Source: Deltaproteobacteria bacterium (lineage in GTDB: Bacteria; Myxococcota_A; UBA796; UBA9615). From it: a DNA stretch of 23,704 bases. A program made the translations under genes and the position numbers. Where the stretch lies: NCBI GenBank assembly GCA_029261955.1, contig JAJDAI010000370.1, positions 1 through 23,704 of the forward strand. Direction: 5' to 3'. The notes below the pieces were generated by a model. That model ran no database searches. It was not told the origin of the DNA and saw only the letters and a list, made by a program, of their open reading frames with translations. Below, piece by piece: positions 14,805 through 21,474 of this stretch. Position 1 is the stretch's first letter; every line of letters starts with the position of its first letter.

Positions 14805-15161
14805 CTAGTTCCCCGCGGTCGGTGCGGGGCGGCGCGTTGCCTGGCGGCGGTTGATCCAGCTCAGAAACTCGCCGAGCTCCTGCTGGACGTCCTGCTGGTG
14901 CAGGCTCGGGGCGCCGGACCGGGCGATGACGACCAGATCCCAGTCACCATGGAGGCCGTGGCGCTCCAACCGAAACCACTCTCGAAGGAGCCGCTTGACC
15001 CGACTGCGCTGGGGGCTGTTGCCGACCTTCTTGCTGACCGTGAGGCCAAGGCGGCTGTGCCCCTGCTCCCCCGGTGCCCAGGCGACGATGAAGTGCCGGG
15101 TGCGGAAGGAGCGGCTGCGCCCCCGATGGACTCGGTATTCCGAGGTCCGCCGGATGCGCAA
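14805..15161 (-). CDS. rnpA: Ribonuclease P protein component
   Basis: A 118-residue basic protein with the RNase P signature SRVKRLLREWFR (around 53-64), preceded by SRLGLTVSKKVGNSPQRSR. It is the protein cofactor for 5' maturation of tRNA precursors. The only standard start is the TTG at 15161, with AAGGGG directly adjacent. The codons before it read VDFRFPKG, and F-P-K is typical of RnpA N-termini, so translation may begin further upstream, for instance at the CTG at 15188. The gene begins 29 bp after the rpmH stop and overlaps nothing if TTG is used. Confidence 0.93.
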   Translation of the reverse strand: MRIRRTSEYRVHRGRSRSFRTRHFIVAWAPGEQGHSRLGLTVSKKVGNSPQRSRVKRLLREWFRLERHGLHGDWDLVVIARSGAPSLHQQDVQQELGEFLSWINRRQATRRPAPTAGN

Positions 15162-15190
15162 CCCCTTCGGGAAGCGGAAGTCGACCAGTT

Positions 15191-15340
15191 CTACTTCTTG
15201 TAGGTGGTCGGCGAGAGCTTCGAGCGGGCCTTCAGGCGGCGCCGCTGGATGATCTTGCGACCGCTCTTGGTCGCCATGCGCACGCGGAACCCGTGGGTCC
15301 GGCGGCGCGAGGTGTTGCTGGGCTGAAACGTGCGCTTCAT
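15191..15340 (-). CDS. rpmH: 50S ribosomal protein L34
   Basis: A 49-residue, highly basic protein starting MKRTFQPSNTSRRRTHGFRV and ending RRRLKARSKLSPTTYKK. The KRTFQPSxxxRxRTHGFRxRM core is diagnostic of L34. It heads the leftward rpmH-rnpA-yidD-yidC-jag-mnmE cluster, the classic gene order beside bacterial origins. A GGAG lies about 9 nt before the ATG at 15340, and a consensus promoter lies about 60 bp upstream. Confidence 0.97.
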   Translation of the reverse strand: MKRTFQPSNTSRRRTHGFRVRMATKSGRKIIQRRRLKARSKLSPTTYKK

Positions 15341-15353
15341 GGCCTGGAACTCC

Positions 15354-15368
15354 GCCCCCGACGGGGGC
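15354..15368 (-). promoter_or_regulatory. GC hairpin in the rpmH leader
   Basis: A perfect 6-bp stem GCCCCC-GAC-GGGGGC lies between the rpmH promoter and its ribosome-binding GGAG, ending 13 bp before the start codon. In the mRNA it would place a stable stem-loop next to the ribosome site and could tune L34 translation; this is inferred. Confidence 0.4.
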
Positions 15369-15398
15369 TCACAAGGGTACTTTTCGAAAAGGCGCGCA

Positions 15399-15428
15399 AA
15401 AATAAGGGCATGGCCCCACGCCTGTCAA
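15399..15428 (-). promoter_or_regulatory. Sigma70-type promoter of the rpmH cluster
   Basis: On the minus strand a perfect -35 TTGACA (15428-15423), an 18-bp spacer and TATTTT (15404-15399). The A/T run 15398-15404 stands out in GC-rich DNA. It lies about 59 bp upstream of rpmH and about 50 bp from the divergent DUF3052 gene. Confidence 0.7.
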
Positions 15429-15477
15429 GCTCCGAAGCGATCTGGTCCGATCGATCCCGAGCGGGCACGATCTCTAC

Positions 15478-15879
15478 ATGACCGCTGGCTACTCCGGAAC
15501 CCCCCTCGTGAAGAAGCTCGGCATCAAGGCCGACCACCGGCTGCGCTTCGTGCGCCCTCCAGCGGGCCTGCCCGAGCTGCTCGGCCCCCTGCCCGAAGGC
15601 ACCAGACACACCGAGGGCGAGGCCGACATCGTCTTGCTCTTCTGCCTCTCCGCCACCGAGCTGGACGAGCTCGCCGAGCAGGCCAGCCGCCTCGATCCCC
15701 GCGGCATGCTCTGGCTGGTCTGGCCCAAGAAGAGCTCGAAGGTGCCGACCGACCTCGACGGGAACGTCGTGCGGAGCCACGGCTTGTCCACAGGGCTCGT
15801 CGACGTGAAGGTCTGCGCCATCGACGCCACCTGGTCGGGCCTCAAGTTCGTCGTGCGCAAGGCCGACCGGTCGATCTGA
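15478..15879 (+). CDS. DUF3052-family protein
   Basis: A 133-residue soluble protein starting MTAGYSGTPLVKKLGIKADH, the N-terminal block typical of DUF3052 proteins (SGTPLxKKLGI). A later VLLFCLSATELDELAEQASRLDPRGMLWLVWPKKSSK block fits the family. The biochemical function is unknown. No clear ribosome site precedes the ATG, and the divergent promoter of rpmH lies close by, so it may be leaderless or weakly initiated. It is followed after about 188 bp by the ECF sigma factor gene on the same strand. Confidence 0.8.
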   Translation: MTAGYSGTPLVKKLGIKADHRLRFVRPPAGLPELLGPLPEGTRHTEGEADIVLLFCLSATELDELAEQASRLDPRGMLWLVWPKKSSKVPTDLDGNVVRSHGLSTGLVDVKVCAIDATWSGLKFVVRKADRSI

Positions 15880-16066
15880 AAAACGCTGCCCTCGCGAGCG
15901 CGCGCGCGGCAAGCACTGCGCGGCGGCGGAGCGGAGAACCCACAAGACCCGCGGCAGCACCGATCCGCCCGCCCGCCCGCCGCGTACCCCCGCTGCCATG
16001 CCCCTCCAGAGCCCCCTCCTCGGCAGATCCCCTCACCCGCTGTTAGCCTGGGCCGCGAACGGACCC

Positions 16067-16621
16067 GTGGCCCTGCACCCACCCCTCCCCAGCGACGCCG
16101 ACCTCGTTGCCGCCATGGCCGGCGGCGACCGCGACGCCACCCGCCAGCTCTACGACCGACACGCCGGGCTGATGCTCGGCGTCGCGACGCGGCTGCTGAG
16201 CGACCGCTCGGCGGCGGAGGACCTCGTGCACGACGTGTTCCTGGAGGCCTGGCGCAACGCGGGCTCCTACGACCCAGGCCGCGGCACCGTCCGCACCTGG
16301 CTGATGGTCCGGCTGCGCAGCCGCGCGCTCGACCGCCTCCGCAGCGCCGCCTGGAGACGTCGGGTGGACACGGGCGACCGCATGCCGGAGCCGAGTGACC
16401 GCCCCGAGGTCGACCCCGCTGCGGGCGGGGACCGGGACCGGGTGCGCGGCGCCCTCGCGGAGCTCCCCGAGCCCCAGCGCCGGGTGCTGGAGCTCGCCTA
16501 CTACCGCGGGCTCTCGTCCTCGGAGGTCGCCGACGTGCTCGGCGTGCCCGTGGGCACCGTCAAGTCCCGCACCGCCGCTGCCTTCCGCAAGCTGCGGGCA
16601 GCCCTGGGGAGCGCGGCATGA
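16067..16621 (+). CDS. ECF-type RNA polymerase sigma factor
   Basis: A 184-residue protein (from GTG 16067) with sigma region 2 (about 24-94, core AAEDLVHDVFLEAW at 49-62) and region 4 (about 126-180) with helix-turn-helix GLSSSEVADVLGVPVGTVKS (148-167). There is no region 1 or 3, as in ECF factors. It should direct RNA polymerase to a small stress-related regulon. The start is uncertain: an ATG at 15998 would add 23 residues of poor family fit, and no strong ribosome site precedes either. It overlaps the downstream cupin gene by ATGA, the usual layout for a sigma/anti-sigma pair. Its position between rpmH and dnaA is unusual. Confidence 0.88.
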   Translation: MALHPPLPSDADLVAAMAGGDRDATRQLYDRHAGLMLGVATRLLSDRSAAEDLVHDVFLEAWRNAGSYDPGRGTVRTWLMVRLRSRALDRLRSAAWRRRVDTGDRMPEPSDRPEVDPAAGGDRDRVRGALAELPEPQRRVLELAYYRGLSSSEVADVLGVPVGTVKSRTAAAFRKLRAALGSAA

Positions 16622-17166
16622 CCGAAGACCTGCTCACCACCCTGCTCGAGCTCTTCGACGAGGCCGAGGTCCGCGAGCCCGGCTTGTCCCCAGACCAGCT
16701 GGCGGAGACGACGGCTCCCATCGCGCCGCCCGACGCCCTCTGGGCGCGCCTGGAAGCCTCCCTGGACGCCGAAGGCCTGTCCCCCTTCGCGGAGCAGCTG
16801 GGCGACCTCTTCGACGTGGGCATCACCCGCGCGCGTGAGCTGCTGGGCAGCATCGCGAGCACCGAGGGCTGGGAGGCCCTGCTGCCCGGGGTCCAGCTCT
16901 TCCACCTGACCGGCGGACCGGCCACGGCTGGCGCCGATGTGGGCTTCATCCGAGTCCAGCCCGGCGCTGCCTTCCCCCGGCACCGGCACCGCGGGGACGA
17001 GCACGCGCTCATCCTCACCGGGCGCCTTCGGGACTCGGATGGAAGCGAAGCCGGAGCCGGCGAACGCACCTTCCAGCCCGCCGGCAGCGAGCACTCCTTC
17101 GTCGCGGTGGGGGCCGAGGAGACGGTCTTCGCCGTCGTCGTCGGTGGAGTCGATTTTATCGACTGA
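16618..17166 (+). CDS. Cupin-domain protein, probable anti-sigma factor (ChrR-like)
   Basis: A 182-residue protein with a helical N-terminal part (about 1-85) and a cupin fold from about 90. Metal-ligand candidates are H122, H124, E128 and H159 in PRHRHRGDEHALILTGRL and AGSEHSF. ChrR-type anti-sigma factors combine a sigma-binding N-terminal zinc domain with such a cupin. This protein contains no cysteine at all, so the zinc site HxxxCxxC of ChrR is missing and any sigma binding must use a different N-terminus. The start overlaps the sigma gene stop (ATGA at 16618-16621). Its stop codon TGA is part of the first DnaA box. Confidence 0.8.
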   Translation: MTEDLLTTLLELFDEAEVREPGLSPDQLAETTAPIAPPDALWARLEASLDAEGLSPFAEQLGDLFDVGITRARELLGSIASTEGWEALLPGVQLFHLTGGPATAGADVGFIRVQPGAAFPRHRHRGDEHALILTGRLRDSDGSEAGAGERTFQPAGSEHSFVAVGAEETVFAVVVGGVDFID

Positions 17167-17551
17167 TCCACAGGCGTGATCCACAGGCAGTGCATGCGTG
17201 TCCGAAACGTACCCGCAGGATCGACCGATCCTGGTTTCGTGGCCTGATTCGACCCCCTCTCCCAGACTGTCCACAGGGGTGATCCACAGGTTTGTTCGTG
17301 TTTTGTTCGCAGTTGACATCGGGGCTGTGGACAACCCCTTCCGAAACGCTCCATGCGGGATCCGGTAGTGCCTGAAAAGGCAGGGGGTTTTGCGCGCCAT
17401 CGTGGCGAGAATTCCCAGGCCGGATCGAATGTGACGAGCAGGTGATTTCCGCCTTTGCAGCGGCCCCCAACCTTCGTTAAACCTCCTGGGTGCCCGGGGC
17501 GATGCGGCCCACCTTCTCGGGCTCGAACACGACACGACGGTAACGGGGAAC
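17164..17551. other. oriC region, dnaA-proximal: cluster of DnaA boxes upstream of dnaA
   Basis: The 385-bp gap before dnaA contains five DnaA-box-like 9-mers: TGATCCACA at 17164-17172, 17177-17185 and 17280-17288; CTGTCCACA at 17267-17275; and TTGTCCACA on the minus strand at 17326-17334. All differ by one or two bases from TTATCCACA. A TTGACA (17313-17318) lies among them but lacks a matching -10. A GAAA-capped 5-bp stem lies at 17369-17382. This resembles the incA/incB-type box cluster that also autoregulates dnaA. The remaining 17390-17551 shows no further structure I can support. Confidence 0.82.
17216..17233. promoter_or_regulatory. 18-bp inverted repeat in the dnaA upstream region
   Basis: CAGGATCG-AC-CGATCCTG has perfect 8-bp arms around 2 bp and lies between DnaA boxes, 49 bp after the cupin gene. 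The compact symmetry is typical of a dimeric regulator operator; it contains two GATC sites. The binding protein is unknown. Confidence 0.5.
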
Positions 17552-18916
<1,365 letters not shown>

Positions 18917-19223
18917 AGCAGCGAGATCGTGCGATCGCGGGTCGCTGGGGCCCACGAACGCTTGCAGTAGCCTGTGGACAGTCGGTGGATTGCCTGTTGA
19001 TGGCCAAGTGGACAGCATGTTAAAAACCGCCGTCTCAGAGGGTTTGGGGCACTTGTCCCCGATCTGTCCCACCAGTCCTCCACGGGTGTTCCACAGCCAA
19101 GGAACCCAGCAAAACCGGGCAGTTGAGGCCGTTACCCACAGCTGATTCCCCCACCTACTATGACTAGATCATGATCTATTGATCCTTAAGATCTTCGTAC
19201 ATAGAGGAGCAGCAGAGCCGACC
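18917..19223. other. oriC region, dnaA-dnaN interval: second DnaA-box cluster with unwinding element
   Basis: The 307-bp gap holds CTGTCCACA on the minus strand (18973-18981), TGTTCCACA (19087-19095) and TTACCCACA (19132-19140), the last one mismatch from consensus. A C-rich spacer and the trio-like tract TACTATGACTA (19156-19166) follow, then an AT-rich stretch to about 19204. This order (box, GC-rich spacer, trio, AT-rich DNA) is that of the basal unwinding system described at Bacillus subtilis oriC, where it also lies just upstream of dnaN. It is the best candidate for the origin melting site. Confidence 0.75.
19165..19195. repeat. GATC-dense palindromes in the putative unwinding region
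   Basis: The perfect 14-bp palindrome TAGATCATGATCTA (19165-19178) and the 8-bp palindrome AAGATCTT (19188-19195) flank a further GATC; four GATC sites occur in 27 bp (19167, 19173, 19181, 19190). The tract is AT-rich relative to all neighbouring DNA. Confidence 0.7.
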
Positions 19224-20351
19224 ATGGAATTCCTCATTGCCAAGGACGAGCTGATCCGAGCGCTCTCGCGAGTGCAGGGCATCGTGGAGAAACGCTCCAC
19301 CAACCCGATCATCGCCAACGTGCTTCTCGAGGTGTCCGAAGAGGGCATGCGGGTCGCTGCCACCGACACCGAAGTCAGCTTCGTGGGTCGCTACAAGGCC
19401 GAATGCGCCCGCCCCGGCGCCCTGACCCTCGGAGCGCGCCAGCTCTACGAGATCGCGCGCCTGGTCCCGACCGACGCCGTCTCCTTCAACCTGCCCGAGG
19501 GCAGCGGCCAGATGGAGATCCGCTCCGGTAAGGCCTTCTTCAAGGTCCTGGGCCTGTCTGCGGACGAGTTCCCGCCCGTTCCGGATCCCAACGCGGAGGC
19601 GCCGGCGATCAGCCTGAGCTCCCGCGAGCTCAAGTCGCTCATCGACAAGACGCTGTTCGCGATCTCGAGCGACGACACGCGCACGGGCTTGAACGGCGCC
19701 CACGTCGAGGCCTTCAACGACGGCGCGGAGACGCGCATTCGCTTCGTCGCCACCGACGGGCACCGGCTGAGCCTCTGCGGGCGTTCCTTCGAGGGGACCA
19801 TCGACTGGCCCGGCAGCCTGCTGCTGCCCAAGAAGGGTCTGTCGGAGCTGCGCAAGCTGGTCGAGGACGGGGACGGCGTGTGGCGCGTCTCCTTCACCGA
19901 GAACCAGGCCGTGTTCTGCCGGGACGCGATCGCCTTCTCCATGCGCCTGCTCGAGGGCGACTTCCCCGACTACAACCAGGTCATCCCCAGCTCCTGGCAG
20001 CGACGGCTGGAGCTGCGTCGCGACGACCTCGTCTCGGCCCTGCGCCGCGTGAGCATCCTGGCGGCTGAGAAGAGCCACCCGGTGCGCTTCGCCATCGAAG
20101 GCGGCGTGGTCGTGGTCACCGCGCGTCAGCCCGAAGCCGGCGAGGCACGCGAGGAGCTGGACGCGGAGGTGGAGGGCGCCGATCTCGAGGTCGGTTTCAA
20201 CGCCCGCTACTTCCGAGACGCGCTCATGGCGCTGGACACCGAGACCGTGCTCATCGAGATCGGTGACTCGCTCTCCCCTTGCTTGCTCCGCCCCGGCGGG
20301 GGCAGCGAGTCGGACGAGCTGTACGTGATCATGCCGATGCGGCTGGAGTAG
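19224..20351 (+). CDS. dnaN: DNA polymerase III beta subunit (sliding clamp)
   Basis: A 375-residue clamp starting MEFLIAKDELIRALSRVQGI, aligned with the usual DnaN N-terminus, with conserved NPIIANVLLEV, a central VATDGHRLSLC block (domain II) and the C-terminal YVIMPMRLE, which matches the family end. The ring-shaped dimer tethers polymerase III and other partners to DNA. An upstream in-frame start at 19179 is rejected because it adds 15 non-homologous residues within AT-rich origin DNA. The GAGGAG is about 14 nt upstream, farther than usual. The stop at 20351 directly abuts the recF start. Confidence 0.97.
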   Translation: MEFLIAKDELIRALSRVQGIVEKRSTNPIIANVLLEVSEEGMRVAATDTEVSFVGRYKAECARPGALTLGARQLYEIARLVPTDAVSFNLPEGSGQMEIRSGKAFFKVLGLSADEFPPVPDPNAEAPAISLSSRELKSLIDKTLFAISSDDTRTGLNGAHVEAFNDGAETRIRFVATDGHRLSLCGRSFEGTIDWPGSLLLPKKGLSELRKLVEDGDGVWRVSFTENQAVFCRDAIAFSMRLLEGDFPDYNQVIPSSWQRRLELRRDDLVSALRRVSILAAEKSHPVRFAIEGGVVVVTARQPEAGEAREELDAEVEGADLEVGFNARYFRDALMALDTETVLIEIGDSLSPCLLRPGGGSESDELYVIMPMRLE

Positions 20352-21467
20352 TTGCAGCTCAGCCGGCTGCGGCTGAGGGGCTTTCGCAACCTGGAGCCCC
20401 TGGACCTGGTGCTCGAGCCGGGCATCACGGTCTTCTGGGGAGACAACGGGCAGGGCAAGACGAACCTGCTCGAGGCCGTCTACCTGCTCGCCACCCTCAA
20501 GAGCTTTCGCGGCGCCAAGAACCGCGAGATGGTGCAGCACGATCAGCCGAGCGGCCTGGTCGAAGGGCGGCTGCTGAGCCAGGGCCTGCCCCGGGATCTC
20601 AGCGTCCAGATCGGGAAGAACGGGCGGCGGGTGCGCCTCGACGGCAAGTCCCCGCGATCCCTGACCGGCTACTTCGAGACCATCAAGGCCGTGGGCTTCG
20701 TGCCCGGTGATCTGCGCCTCGTCGATGGGCCCCCCGATGGCCGCCGAGCCTTCCTGGATCGGGCCGCCTTCACCGCAGATGCAGGGCACCTGGCATCTGT
20801 GAAGAGGTACGGCGCGGCGCTGAAGCAGAAGAACGGCTTGCTGCGCGCGATGCAGCGCGGTCGGCGGGTCGCGGCGGGCGAGCTGGCCGTCTGGAACGCG
20901 CAGGTCGTCAGCACCGGGGCCGATCTGGTGGGCCGACGCCTGGCCTTTCTCGCCGACTTCGTGCCCATCTTCCGGGAGCTGCACGAGGCCATCACGGGCT
21001 CGGCGAAGGGGCACGCGGAGCTCCGCTACCGGAGCTGCGTCGGCTCGGAGGCACGCGGCATGTCCCCCGCGGAGCTGGAGGCCGAGCTGGCTGGGCGCAT
21101 CGCAGCGGCAGAGCCCGACGAGCGTCGGCGGGGCTTCAGCACCGTCGGGCCACACCGCGACGACTGGGAGCTGCGGGTCGGTGGCGAGGCGCTGAGGTCC
21201 TTCGGGTCCCAGGGCCAGGTGAGGTCGTCGGCGCTCGCCCTGCGGGTGGCCGAAGTGGTGCTCGCACGGGAGCGATCAGGCAGCACCCCGCTGTTTCTTC
21301 TGGACGACGTCGGCTCCGAGCTCGACCCGCACCGCAACGCCCGCCTCATGGACTTGCTGGGGGAGCTGCAAGCGCAGGTCCTGGTGACCACGACGGAGCG
21401 GGCGAACCTGAAGCTGGACCCGGGCGGCTACCGCGCGTTCCACGTGGAGCAGGGGCGGTTGGGCTAG
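20352..21467 (+). CDS. recF: DNA replication/repair protein RecF
   Basis: A 371-residue SMC-like ATPase with Walker A GDNGQGKTN (30-38), signature motif SQGQVR (286-291) and Walker B LFLLDDVGSELD (314-325). RecF binds gapped DNA with RecO and RecR to load RecA at stalled forks. The start is TTG at 20352, immediately after the dnaN stop with no gap, and GGAG lies just upstream inside dnaN, so translation is coupled. The last codons include FHVEQ (363-367), coinciding with a degenerate parS-like sequence. gyrB, often next, is absent; a convergent TPR gene follows after 7 bp. Confidence 0.96.
   Translation: MQLSRLRLRGFRNLEPLDLVLEPGITVFWGDNGQGKTNLLEAVYLLATLKSFRGAKNREMVQHDQPSGLVEGRLLSQGLPRDLSVQIGKNGRRVRLDGKSPRSLTGYFETIKAVGFVPGDLRLVDGPPDGRRAFLDRAAFTADAGHLASVKRYGAALKQKNGLLRAMQRGRRVAAGELAVWNAQVVSTGADLVGRRLAFLADFVPIFRELHEAITGSAKGHAELRYRSCVGSEARGMSPAELEAELAGRIAAAEPDERRRGFSTVGPHRDDWELRVGGEALRSFGSQGQVRSSALALRVAEVVLARERSGSTPLFLLDDVGSELDPHRNARLMDLLGELQAQVLVTTTERANLKLDPGGYRAFHVEQGRLG
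21436..21451. promoter_or_regulatory. Degenerate parS-like sequence at the recF 3' end
   Basis: CGTTCCACGTGGAGCA keeps the CACGTG core and most of both arms but deviates from TGTTCCACGTGGAACA at two bases. It may be a weak ParB site or chance. Confidence 0.4.
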
Positions 21468-21474
21468 CTCGGGC

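Noticed and set aside
15892..15908. Alternating CG run after the DUF3052 gene as a special structure
   Set aside because: Short and expected by composition in such GC-rich DNA.
17313..17341. TTGACA as a dnaA promoter -35
   Set aside because: No acceptable -10 at 16-18 bp (the bases there are CCCTTC).
19176..21155. A 659-codon minus-strand frame opposite dnaN and recF
   Set aside because: Antisense shadow; no domain, and both sense genes are certain.
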